Assembly (NCBI GenBank): GCA_024516155.1
Contig: JAJJXM010000098.1
Location: forward strand, 1 to 64,000
DNA: 64,000 bases
Origin: Pyronema omphalodes
Lineage: Eukaryota; Ascomycota; Pezizomycetes; Pezizales; Pyronemataceae
Reading direction: 5' to 3'
In this document: in pieces, positions 28,151 through 39,109 of the stretch
Position numbering within the stretch: position 1 is the first letter of the stretch
Layout of the letters: each line of letters starts with the position of its first letter
Program-made: the position numbers and the translations under genes
The notes under the pieces: generated by a model
Told to the model about the DNA's origin: nothing
Databases searched by the model: none
Seen by the model: only the letters and a program-made list of their open reading frames with translations

Positions 28151-31100
28151 ACAACATTCATCAGTGGCGACCCTCCGCATCGTGTCCCACAACACGAATC
28201 GAAGCACCACCGCCCTTACGACACTGCTGAACACAGCAAGCGCTTCCACTGATATCATTCTTGTCCCAGAGGTAAACGTCAAGGACCCTAAACTTGCTAT
28301 AACTCACCCCAACCTCATTCTTTTGCTCCCCCCCCGCGGTTACCACAAAGTCAAGCGGACCACAGCATATGTCTCTCGTTTGAACCCCCACATCAGCGTC
28401 ACTCCTCGACCAGATGTTACCAAAGACCCAGACCTACAAGTCCTTGAGGTCCGCAAACCCCTAATACCCCCCTTTTATTTACTTAACATATATAACGAAC
28501 GTGACCCGATCTCCAAACTATACACCCTGCCCCAAGCTCTCACCCCCCTCGTCCTCCCTCGTCGATGTGTCATCACGGGCGACCTCAACGCGCACCATCC
28601 GTTGTGGGACTCCAACACTCGCAGGAGAGCCCGAGCTGACGAGCTCGTGGAACTGATTGAAACCCACCACTGGAGTCTGGCGAACGTCCCCAACGTCCCG
28701 ACCCACCAGTACAAGGACGGCTCTGGCTCGTCGGTTCTGGACCTAACCCTGACATCCCCGGCGATGACAAGGGAACTCACAAACTGGGCAGTCGACGACG
28801 ACCTGGCTACGGGTTCAGACCACGAGGTTATCCGCTTTCAACTGACATCTCTCCACCCAGACCATACCACCGCTACCCCCCACCACCCCACGACTCAACT
28901 GGCAAAAAACGGACTGGGACACCTTTACCAGGGAGCTACAAACCCTCGCCGACACCAGTCACACATACTGGACATACCTCCGCGCAAACCCGTCCGCGAG
29001 TAACCTGGACGAATGGGCCGGCCTCCTTCGTGACTCCATTCAAACGGCTGCCCAAAAAGCAACACCCACACTGACACCAACTCCGCGCTGGAAGAGATGG
29101 TGGACGGAGGAACTATGCGTGACACGCCGGAACATGCAGAGAGCAAGAAAGAGGTGGAAAGCAACTCGCCTCCCAGTCCATCATACAGAGTACAAGAGCC
29201 TCCGGAACACCCATTACCGCAGAGTACGACATGCAAAGGACTCGTTATGGAAAGAATACTTGGCCGCCGCAGAAGGCCTCGGTGTTTGGGCCACCTTCAG
29301 ATACACAAACCCCCGACGCGCCCAACTGACCCCCTCAATTAAGACCCAGGTAGGTGGGGTGGATAAGGGACACGTTGCTTTTGAAAGCAAAGTAAACGCC
29401 TTTCAGGCACTTTTCCCGCCCCCCCCCCCCCGCTACCCCTCCGACTCAAATGTTCCCCACGCACCCCAATATCCCCTGGCACACCGTCACCCCCGAAGAA
29501 ATACGCCACGCTATTTATTCCTCCTCCCCCAAGAAAGCCCCCGGTCCCGACGCGATAACGTTTGCATGCCTAAGGAGAGCCTATGATGCAATCCCCAAGG
29601 TGTTCAATGCGCTGTATGCAAGGTTAGGTGACAAAGGATACCACCCGAGATGCTGGCGCGAAGCAACGACGGTGGTTATCCCGAAGCCGAATAAACCAGA
29701 CTATAGCGCGGTTAAGGCCTATCGACCCATCGCGTTGCTAAACTGCATTGGAAAAATCTTAGAAAAACTGATGGCGAGCTGGCTCAGCCTTATGGCGGAG
29801 TCACACAACATATTGCATGCAGACTAGATAGGCGGGCGCCCTGAACGCTCGGCTATCAACGCTGTGATGGCCCTAACGCACAAGGTCGAAGCGAACGCGG
29901 GGCGCCGCATTGTAACCTCCGGGCTATGTTTAGATGTGCGAGGGGCCTTTGACAATGTCTCCTCCGCGCGCCTCTTCACAACAATGCGCACACTGGGCTG
30001 CCCAACTGCAGTGATCTCCTGGTGCTCGACTTTCCTAAGTGATAGGACAACAGCCCTATCATTCGACGGACGAACAGATATACAGCGACCCATTACGACG
30101 GGTATCCCCCAAGGTTCCCCGGGGTCGCCCATTCTATTCCTCATCTACCTACACCCTCTATTCGACAAACTACAAACGACTCACCCCACGTTATGGACCC
30201 CGAGCTACATGGACGACGTAGCCCTCGTCGCACACGGTCGTACCAGAGAAGAGAATGCCGGCGAACTGGAAGCCGCGGCTCGCACCGCCTTCGACTGGGC
30301 CCAAGCGAACGCTGTAGCATTCGATGATTCGAAATCGGAGCTGCTGCATTTTCACCGCTCCCGCATTGAAACTCTCACCGACACCATGAACGTACGCTTG
30401 CCAAACGGAACCATCATGACCCCAGGGATGAAAGGAGGACGGACGGACGTTGTTCGGTGGATTGGAATATATTTTGACAGAAAACTCTCCTTCTCATATC
30501 ACGTAAAAACAAGACTGACGGCCGCCGCTAGGGCCCTCAACGCCCTCTGCAGCCTCGTACATCACGAAACAGGTTTGTCCCTGTCTGCGACGAGAACACT
30601 TGACATAGCGTGTGGGGTATCTAGCTCCGACTTTGGTTCTGAGATCTGCTGGATGGGGCAAAAAAGTCTCGCCAACATAATACAAACACAACAAAACTCT
30701 GCCCTCCGCCGAATTCTAAACGCTTTCACCTCGACACCGATCATAGCTCTACACAACGAAGCGGCTATCCCCCCGGTTTCAGTCCGCCTACACCACCGCA
30801 CTCACAAATACGTCCTTTGTCTCCTTTCTCTTCCCTCCAATCACCCCGTCGTCAAACGCTGCCCCTCCTCCTTCCCCGTTCCCGACCACTTCCACTCCTC
30901 TATCAGCAGCCCATACGAGTATGACTATCAATGGCAGTCACCAGGTACGGCCCCCTCTTGTCTCGTCACTATGCTCCGCTCCATCAGCAAGTGGGTGCTA
31001 CCTGACGACACCATTGAAAACACATCGCAACCCAACCCGGCCCCATGGGAACGCCCCCGCCTCAAAACGAGCATCACCTCCCTCCCGAAGCCAGAGGCAG

Positions 31101-32148
31101 CTACCGCATACGCCACACTGCTCCAGACCCTCCGCGCAGACCCCCGCAACATTATCGCATACACTGACGGTTCGCAACTAAACGGAAGAACCGGCGCGGG
31201 ATATTGCATCACCGACGGCCTACCACGTCGAGTTGAAGAACTCATCCCAATGGGCGATACAACAGCAGTGTTCGACGCTGAACTTAGAGCGATACACGAC
31301 TGCCTCACGACCTGCCAAAAGACCATCACCCTCAACAAACACACCCGCCGCAAAATACACATATTTACCGACAATCAGGCAGCCATCCTCCGCGCCTCCC
31401 GCTCCTCCTACGGTCCCGGCCGAAAACTCGCCCTCTACATCATCACGACGGTGTCCGTCCTTCGCCGCTCTGGACAGTGCGTAACTCTCCACTGGGTCCC
31501 CGGTCACACAGACATCCCCGGGAACGACGCCGCCGATCTCCTGGAAAAAACTGCCACCTCCATTAACCCTCCTGCGCCACCTCTGATTTCCCTCTCCTGG
31601 ATTAGACGCCAGGTACGAGAGCGATATATTACCGAATGGGTGGACTGGTACCCTTCATCACCAAAACCCAAAATATACGAAGCCTCCCACCGCAAAAGAC
31701 TAGATAGCGCATACACTACCGTCCCGCGAAGGATATCGACGCCCATACTATGACTCCGCACAGGCCACGGCTACTTTTTGGACTGCCTTGTACACCCACC
31801 CACCGCTAAATACCCCTCCCGCTCCTGTCATTGCCCATTGCACCCCCACGAACCCCCAAACACCTAATCCTCTCATGCCCCAACTTTAACACACAGCGGA
31901 CTGAACTGCGACACACCCTTCACATCCCCCGACGACGCCAACTAACTCTCCCGACGATCTTGTATACGACTGACGGCACGAAAGCTCTACCCACCATGAT
32001 CTCGGACACCAAGGTGGCGACTGCCGAATGGGCACACGCGAAGTTAAGAACTCACCCCGCAGAAGAGGACACCCCGGATACACTGATGACTGGCTGGGGG
32101 ACGCTGCTGGACCTAACGGATGAGCACGCGGAAACCCACAATAACTAA
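28143..32148 (+). pseudogene. LINE-1 D ORF2: endonuclease, RT, RNase H
   Basis: ATG 28143 overlaps the ORF1 stop by 8 nt. Endonuclease: RIVSHNTNR, ILVPEVNV, DPDLQVLEVR, GDLNAHHPLWD and GSDHEVIRF. A frameshift near the C run at 28880 and another at 29410-29425 follow. RT: KKAPGPDAITFACLR, KAYRPIALLNCIGKILEKL, LDVRGAFDNVSSARL, GIPQGSPGSPILFLIY and YMDDVALVAH. TAG at 29825-29827 replaces the Gln of QIGGRP. RNase H: YTDGSQLNGRTGAGY, VFDAELRAIHDCL, IFTDNQAAILRAS and HWVPGHTDIPGNDAAD. UGA at 31751-31753 and a C-run shift near 31845 precede the end ETHNN-stop. About 1330 codons, the usual size. Confidence 0.92.
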
Positions 32149-32947
32149 TGAAAAAAAAAAAAAAAAAAAATAAAAAACAAAATAATATATATGTATATAA
32201 AAGATCAGTAGGGTGAGTAGGGGTCGATTGGAAGCGGGGACGATGACGGAAGGAGAGGAACGAGGACGGGAGGAGGAGAGGGCTGGAGGGACGAGACACA
32301 GGGGATGAGGAGCGAGGCAAAGGGAGCAGGAGGAGCAATGGGGGGGCGAGGAGGGGTTACTTTTCCTGTTTTCTCTTGTTTCTTTGGAGGAGGTCAAGGG
32401 GAACGCAGGATGAGCGGGGAGGCGAAGATGAAAAGCGTGAGGGAAAGGAGATCGGAGACGGTGACGAGTGAGAGGTGATGATGCGAGGAGGTAGAGAAGG
32501 AGAAGAGGTGCGGACGGGAGGGAGCAGTGGAGGGGGGTGTGTGGTGCAGAGCAGAGGAGATGAGGACGCGGATGGAGAGAGGGGAGAGAGGGGAGGCGAG
32601 GGGGCGGGGGCCGGGAGGAGTTACTTTTTCTTTTGTTCTGTTTTTGCTTTGTGGACGAAATAAAGGCGGAAAAATGGTTAAGAATGGGAGGAGAAGGGTG
32701 GAGGAAATGGGGGATTGACCCGGCGAGGTGGCCCCCGAGCGCACAGGGCTCTTTGGATCTGGCGACGCTAGATGAAAAACCACACTGCGAGACTTGGGAG
32801 ACTACACTCCCACCCACATTGACAGCTCTGGGGCTTACCCAGTGGGGACCTGGCATCACCCCCAGGTTATTAACATTGTATTTAATTTGTAGATTCTGCC
32901 ATAACCTTACGGTTGGATGCGTGTATGAATAAATTAATACATAATAA
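32149..32947 (+). other. LINE-1 D 3' UTR
   Basis: An A run right after the stop (32151-32170) is followed by about 460 bases of strongly purine-biased DNA. The shared GTGGACGAAATAAAGGCGG block, the LINE-1-specific GCACAGGGCTCTTTGG block, and the 3' hairpin with an AT-rich tail end it. Confidence 0.75.
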
Positions 32948-32961
32948 CATAACCTTAAGGT

Positions 32962-32998
32962 TGCAAACAAGTAATGAGAACACAAACAAACAAACCCG
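32962..32998 (+). repeat. ORF1-only copy C tail
   Basis: TGCAAACAAGTAATGAGAAC followed by CAAA repeats; the terminal piece of copy C displaced by LINE-1 D. The CCCCCGCCAC target duplication begins at 32999. Confidence 0.8.
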
Positions 32999-33008
32999 CC
33001 CCCGCCAC

Positions 33009-34171
33009 CCCCACCTCTAGCTTCCACCCTTCCCCAACCCCGTCGCCTGCCCTGGAACACGTTTACACCGGAGGAAGTACGACACGCCATATTCGCCTCC
33101 TCGCCGTCAAAAGCGCCGGGACCTGACGAAATAACGTTCCTATGCCTCCGCCAAGTACACACCGCAGTTCAGGAACACATCGTCCAGCTGTTCGCTACAC
33201 TGGAGACGGTCGGTTATCACCCCCGATGCTGGCGACAGGCCACTATTGTCATCATCCCGAAGCCCAATAAACCGGACTACAGCAAGCCCAAAGCCTACCG
33301 ACTGATCGCATTGTTGAACTGCCTGGGCAAAACCCTCGAAAAACTAATGGCCTGTCGCCTGGCGACCATGGCCGACAATCACCACTTGCTACACAAGGAT
33401 CAGATAGGCGGCCGCCCACAGCGGTCAGCGATCGACGCCGCAATGGCATTGGTCCACGATGTCGGGATTGGCAAGACACAAGGAGTGCTGACCTCTGCCC
33501 TCTTCCTCGATGTGCGCGGAGCACTTGACAACGTCTCTGCTGACCGCCTCAACCAAACCTTGACACAGCGAGGATGCCCCCTGCCTTGATGTCATGGTGC
33601 AAGTCCTTCCTCGAACACCGAATGATCGCCCCTGCATTTGACGGCCAGACAGACGCCCAATGCCCAGTGAACACTGGCATCCCCCAGGGCTACCCCGCGT
33701 CGCCGATCCTCTTCTTGCTTTACCTCCGACCACTTTTTGACGCCATAGAAACTACACACCGACACGCTTGGACGCCTAGCTACATCGACGATGTGGCAAT
33801 CGCCGTTCAGGGACGCACGAGGAAGGACAACTCCCGCGCACTAGAAAAAATCATCGCAGCGGCATTCAATTGGGCGAGCGAAAACGCAGTGGCCTTCGAC
33901 GACGCAAAGTCGGAGCTTATCCACTTTCACTGGGCCAGCGCCGGCACAATCACGGATGGAGGAAAGGTTAAGTTACCACACGGTACTGTGGTCACTCCGG
34001 GTACGCAGGGAGGAGAGAAGGATGTCGTACGATGGATAGGGATTCACTTAGATAGAAAGCTTACCTTTAGAAAACATGTAGCAAGAAGAATGACGGCCGC
34101 GCGGAGGACATTGAATGCTCTGTGCTGGTTAGCACGGAATGAAACAGGTCTGTACCCTTCCGCGACGAGAA
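33009..34171 (+). pseudogene. LINE-2 Z ORF2: reverse transcriptase
   Basis: Continues the ORF2 broken at 16631: FTPEEVRHAIFASSPSKAPG, PKAYRLIALLNCLGKTLEKL, QIGGRPQRSAIDAAMALVHD, LDVRGALDNVSADRL, GIPQGYPASPILFLLY, a YIDD catalytic box (relatives YMDD) and the thumb DVVRWIGIHLDRKLTF. A frameshift near 33580 (C run) joins two frames. It ends in the thumb at 34171, where copy I (minus) begins. The RNase H expected next is missing. Confidence 0.85.
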
Positions 34172-36140
34172 TGTTTATTCATTTATTTATCCATACACGA
34201 ATCCAACCTTAGGGTGATGGCGGAATCTGCAATTTCAATACAATGTTAAGGACCTGCGGGTGATGCCAGGTCCCCACTGGGTAAGCCCCAGAGCTGGTAT
34301 GAGGGTTTGGGAGTGTAGTCTCCCATCTCGTTGGGTCTCAATCCATCTCGTGTCGTCAGTTCCAGGAGCCCTGTGCGCTCAGGGGCCACCACGCCGGGTC
34401 GTTCCCCTCTATCCTCCACCCTTCCCCACCCATTTTTAGCTATTTTCCCGCCTTTATTTCCTCCACAAAGCAAGAACAAAACCAAAGCAAAGTTAAACAG
34501 CCGCCGGGCCACCTGCGCCCCCACTCTCCTCCCCTCTCTCAACTCCTCCGCGGGTGTCTCCTGACTCTTTGCCCTGTGAGACACCCCGGCCAACCCGGCC
34601 CCTCTTTTCCTCCCCTCTCTCCCCTTGTCCCTCCTTCCTCCTCAGCCTTCTCGCTGACCCGCCTCGCCTCTCTCCCCTTCTTGCCGGTGCTGTCGTAAGT
34701 CCAAGATTGCCATTCCCAAGCACAATCTGGACGTTGATGCCTCCGCTCTTGACGACTTCTGCCCAAGTCTTCTTTGCGGAGGGTGTTGTCTGTCTGGGTT
34801 GGTGGGTATTCTTACCCCTTCCACCATTCTTCGTTGTAGGGGTCTGTTTGGGTATCGCTGACGTAGATGTCGTCTCCTTCGCTTTCATCTTCTTCTTCTG
34901 TGTAGCCTTCGCCTCCACAGTCTTCCATCCGTTGGTCTCAGCAGGGGCAGTGCTTGGGGTGCCGGGTAGAGGCATGTTCTGAGCAGATGAACTGTCAGGG
35001 TGAGGTGCCGGTGTCGCTTCGGTCGACCTGATTGCGAGGAGAGGTAGGGGGGACGTAAGCTTGAGGGCATCAAGCTTGGCCTGGGCGGCGGTAGTCACAT
35101 GTTTCGAGTGCATCATGCTTCGCACCGGTGATGTCGCTCTCGGTTTGTGATTTGCCGGTCTTCTGTTTGTCGGTGAGGTGGGTTCGGTGTTCTGGTCGCT
35201 GCCTCTTCGCTTCCTCTTGCCAGGAGGGTTGCGAACAGTGTCCAGGACATCCTGAATGTCATGTTGGACGACGGACAGTTGCATAGTCATCTCTTCCATC
35301 GCTGAGGAAGAGGCCGTGAGGTTCGGTGAGGCTGGCACCAAGATGACTTGTTGCTGTTCGTCGATTTTCTTCGTCAGGGCGGCCACAGCAGCCTTGAGAG
35401 CTGCTGTTTCTGCCTGTGTAGAGTTGTATGCTGCGCGCAGCTTCGCATTTTCGCCGTGCAGGTCGTTGAGTTTCGCCAGAACGCCGTCAAACCTGTCGTT
35501 GATGTGGTCGCTTATGTCGTACATCTTCTCTTCGACTGTGTCAAAGCGGCGGTGAGTCTGTTCGTTGTCCTGGTTCACACATAACAAGGTGAGGGGACTG
35601 ATTCGTAAGTGGTTCATTTCCAATGCTCTGTCCAGGCGCGCTTCATCGCATGCTCCATATTCTTCAAGGATGAAGTGGATCATGTCGCGGCGCCACATAT
35701 ACAGCAATCGGGTAGTTGTCGCTTGTGGCTGGTCTGTTGAAGCCGAAGGAACTGGTAATCCTGCCAAGACCACGTTCTGGAGGGGTTCTCCAGCACTGTT
35801 TCCATCAACTTCATCAACTATTCCATCTCTTCAGTCAAAAGTGGAGTTAGATCCATCATGAGAAAGGTCGGCTAGAACAGTGTACGCGTTTTCGGACCGT
35901 TTCGATCGTTGGGCATTGTTCTGTCGTTGGTTTCGCGACATTGCGTGAGGTGGGGTAAGCCAAAACTCATGAAAACTCTGATTTTGCGACAAAAGTCAAC
36001 AAAAACAACGTAGAATTCCCTGGAAATTCAGAGAATAACTTCACAGAGTGCTGCAAATCCGAATCCGATGAGAGAACCGGGGGTGTCGGTGCTCATTGTT
36101 GAGAATGCAGGGGGGGGGGGGGTCACCGTTGCCGTGTGGT
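34172..36140 (-). mobile_element. ORF1-only LINE derivative, copy I (complete)
   Basis: The minus-strand LINE-1-type tail (TTTATTCATTTATTTATCC ... AACC-TTAG-GGT-like) starts at the left edge. It is followed by 3' UTR, ORF1, and the leader ending GGTCACCGTTGCCGTGTGG at the right. It abuts fragment J at about 36141 with no target duplication recognised. Confidence 0.75.
34493..35941 (-). pseudogene. ORF1-only protein (copy I), variant central segment
   Basis: ATG at 35941 (MSRNQRQNNAQRSKRSENAY). UGA at 35831-35833 replaces the Gly codon of FDGRDG. The central segment differs wholly from copies B and C: TTTRLLYMWRRDMIHFILEE then LLCVNQDNEQTHRRFDTVEE. The coiled coil (VLAKLNDLHGENAKLRAAYN to AAVAALTKKIDEQQQ), linker, KKTWAEVVKSGG and Arg/Gly tail are again the common ones, ending GGPAAV-stop at 34493. 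Confidence 0.75.
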
Positions 36141-36505
36141 GTGTCCTGGCGGCTGTTTAACTTTGCTTTGGTTTTGTTTAATTTGGCTTTGTGGAGGCAA
36201 TAAAGGCGGGAAAATGGTTCAAAATGGGTTGGGAAGGGAGGAGGAAAGGGAGGAGCCCGGCGAGGCGGCCTCTGTGCAAGCAGGGCACTGGAACAATAGA
36301 CGCGATATGGACAACACACCCCAGTAGTAACAGTAGGGACAGACCCCACAACAATGCAGCGCAGGGAGGAGGAAAAGGGCAGAGGTGGAGACAGGGGTTT
36401 TTGCTTTTGCGTTTCCTTTTCTTTCTTTCTTTGGATTTATCTGTCTCTTGTCATAACCTTAAGGTTGCAAACAAGTAATGAGAAAACAAACAACAAACAA
36501 ACAAA
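36141..36505 (+). mobile_element. ORF1-only 3' fragment, copy J
   Basis: Starts at the last codons of ORF1 (GGCGGCTGTTTAACTTTGC) and runs through a LINE-2-type 3' UTR (GGCACTGGAACAATAG) to CATAACCTTAAGGTTGC and AAAC repeats. A 5'-truncated insertion; LINE-2 sequence resumes at 36506. Confidence 0.75.
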
Positions 36506-36885
36506 CGTGAATTCCGGAACGCCCGATCGACACTGAGGAAGAACCTCAAACTCCACCACAACTCCCGGCTCAACCTACGCTTTATTTTGGACACCCCCAT
36601 GGAACCAAGGCTCTCTCTACCTTTATCTCTGACACGGAGGTCGCCACCTCGACCTGGGCGCACACCTGGTCAAACAGGACTCGCAGAAGGGAGCAGACCC
36701 CCCTCTACCGCTGACTATGCTGACCACAGTGACTTCAAAACTCCCGCGCGCACTGAACTCGCTTTGCATCTAGATAGACTTGTGTATGTACGTTTGGTTT
36801 AAAAAAAAAAAAAAAAAAAAGAAAAGGGGAGGTACAGAGGAAGACGCCGATGAGGCATGAGGATGAGAGGAAGCAGAACAGAGGG
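36506..36885 (+). pseudogene. LINE-2 ORF2 extreme C terminus and start of 3' UTR
   Basis: EFRNARSTLRKNLKLHHNSR and then, one frame over, ALSTFISDTEVATSTWAHTW correspond to the end of ORF2 in copies X and Y. An A run at 36801-36820 and purine-rich DNA follow. It may be the end of copy Z with the RNase H deleted; copy K interrupts it at 36886. Confidence 0.6.
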
Positions 36886-38832
36886 TTTATTTATTTATTT
36901 ATTTATTCATACACGCATCCAACCGTAAGGTTATGGCGGAATCTACAAATTAAATACAATGTTAAGAACCTGAGGGCGCTGCCAGGGCCCCACTGGGTAA
37001 GCCCCACAGCTGTCAATGTGGGTGGGAGTGTAGTCTCCCAAGTCTCGCCATGCAGTTTTCCATCTAGCGTCGTCAGATCCAAGGAGCCCTGTGCGCTCGG
37101 AGGCCACCTCGCCGGGTCGATCCCCCATTTCCTCCACCCTTCCCCTCCCATATTGAACCATTTTTGCGCCTTTATTTCCTCCACAAAGCAACAACAAATA
37201 CCAAAGCAAAGTTCAACAGCCGCCGGCCCACCTACGCCCCTCTCCTCTCATCTCTCAACTCCTCCGCTGGTGTCTCCTGACTCTTAGCCCTTTGAGCCAC
37301 CCGGGCCAGCCCTGCCCCTCTTCTCCTCCCCTCTCTCCCCTTCTCCCTCCTTCTTCCTCAGCCTTCTCGCTGCCCCGCCTCGCCTCTCTCCCCTTCTTGC
37401 CGGTGGTGTCGTAAGTCCAAGATGGCCATTCCCAAGCACAATCTGGACGTTGATGCCTCCGCTCTTGACGACCTCTGCCCAAGTCTTGTTTGTGGAGGGG
37501 GTTGTCTGTCGGGGTTAGTGGGTATTCTTTCCCCTTCCACCATTCTTCGTTGTAGGGGTCTGTTTGGGTATCGCTGCCGTAGATGTCGTCTCCTTCGCTT
37601 TCATCCTCTTCTCCTGTGTAGCCTTCGCATCCACAGTCTTCCATCCGTTGGTCTCAGCAGGGGCAGTGCTTGGGGCGTCGGGTAGAGGTGTGTCCTGACC
37701 AGAGGAACAGTCAGGCTGAGGTTCCGGTGTCGCTTCGGTCGACGTGATTGCGAGGAGAGGTAGGGGGGACATAGGCTTGAGGGCATCAAGCTTGTCCTGG
37801 GTGGCGGTAGTCGCATGTTTCGAGTGCATCAGGCTTCGCACCTGTGATATCGCTCTCAGTTTGTGGTTCACCGGTCTTCTGTTTGTCGGTAAGGTGGGTT
37901 CGGTCTTCTGGTCGCTTCCCCTCCGCTTTCTCTTGCCAGGAGGGTTGCGAACAGCGTCCAGGACATCCTGAATGTCATGTTGGACGACAGACAGTTGCAT
38001 CATCATCTCTTCCATCGCTGAGGAAGAGGCCGTGAGGTTCGGTGAGGCTGGCACCAAGATGACTTGTTGCTGTTCGTCAATTGTTTTTGTCAGAGCGTCC
38101 ACAGCAGCATGGAGAGCCGCTGTTTCAGCCTGTGTAGAGTTGTATGCTGCGCGCAGCTTCGTTTTTTCGTCGAGCAGACTGTTGAATTTCGACATCATGA
38201 TGTCAAATCTGTGGCGCATCGCATCGTTGTTGTTGCGTATGGTGTCATCGAGGGTATTGAAGCGTCGCTGTGTGTCCCGGTGGATCTGTTGTATCCCCAG
38301 GAAGCTGGCTCCAGTGACTTCGGGGTAGCTGTCAACAAACAGTTGGTCAAGGGTGGCATAGTTGTCATCAACCAAGGCTGCCCGATTAATCGCAGATACA
38401 ACACTGCGACGGTAGTTACTGAACCGGCTTTGTTCGGTTGTTGCCTGTTGCTGCTGTGTTGAAGTCGAAGGAACTGGTGATCCTGCCAAGACCACGCTCT
38501 GGAAGGGCTTTCCAGCGAAGTTTCCATCAACTTCGTCAGCCTTTCCGTCTCTTCCATCCAAAGTAGGAGTAGATCCATCATGAGGAAGGTCGGCTAGAAC
38601 ATTGTTCGCGTTGTCGGACCGTTTCGATCGTTGGGGGTTGTTCTGTCGTTGTTTTGGCGACATTTCATGAGGTGGGTGAAGCCAAAACTCGTGAAGACTC
38701 TGATTTCGCGACAAAAGTCAACAAAAACAACGTAGAATTCCCTGAGAATCCAGAGAATAACGTAACAGAGTGCTGCGAATCCGAATCCGATGAGAAAACA
38801 GGGGGTTTTGGTCGTCGTTGCCGTGTTTACGT
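36886..38832 (-). mobile_element. ORF1-only LINE derivative, copy K (complete)
   Basis: Left edge is (TTTA)n then the reverse complement of the LINE-1-type 3' hairpin (CATCCAACCGTAAGGTTATGG near 36918). Right edge is the leader, ending CGTTGCCGTG near 38824. The 3' UTR is the LINE-1 type. Confidence 0.78.
37217..38663 (-). pseudogene. ORF1-only protein (copy K), third central variant
   Basis: ATG at 38663 (MSPKQRQNNPQRSKRSDNAN). The frame is open for 382 codons to TAA at 37515-37517, which replaces CAA of relatives; homology continues in the same frame to the position of the normal stop, itself lost. The central segment is RFSNYRRSVVSAINRAALVD then LFVDSYPEVTGASFLGIQQ, different from B/C and from I. 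The coiled coil, linker and tail are the common ones. Confidence 0.76.
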
Positions 38833-39109
38833 TGGGGTTTTTTTCGCTTTCTGGAGGAAATAGGTGATCGACCCGGCGAGGTGGCCTCCGAGCGCACAGG
38901 GCTCCTTGGATCTGACGACGCTAGATGAAAAACTGCACGGCGAGACTTGGGGGACTACACTCCCACCCACATTGACAGCTCTGGGGCTTACCCAGTGGGG
39001 ACCTGGCATCAGCCCCAGGTTCTTCACATTGTATTTAATTTGTAGATTCCGCCATAACCTTACAGTTGGATGCGTGTATGAAGAAATAAATAAAGAAACT
39101 AATAAATAA
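38833..39109 (+). mobile_element. LINE-1-type 3' tail fragment L
   Basis: Only 3' UTR: CTTTCTGGAGGAAATAGG (with an internal deletion), TGATCGACCCGGCGAGGTGG, the GCACAGGGCTCCTTGG block, then CCATAACCTTACAGTTGG and AAATAAATAAAG-like repeats. It is inserted in the gypsy3 LTR, or is the end of the LINE at 36506 split by copy K. Confidence 0.65.

Larger units (their letters stand above)
25969..32947 (+). mobile_element. LINE-1 copy D, near full length (6979 bp)
   Basis: A 14-bp duplication CATAACCTTAAGGT at 25955-25968 and 32948-32961 flanks it, so it landed exactly in the 3' hairpin of copy C. It contains a 5' leader, ORF1, ORF2 and a 3' UTR ending in AACC-TTAC-GGTT and AATAAATTAATAC. Frameshifts sit at C runs. 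Confidence 0.9.

Noticed and set aside
34172..36505. Twin-priming inversion joining copies I and J
   Set aside because: I has its own complete tail and J carries the other family's tail, so they are two insertions.
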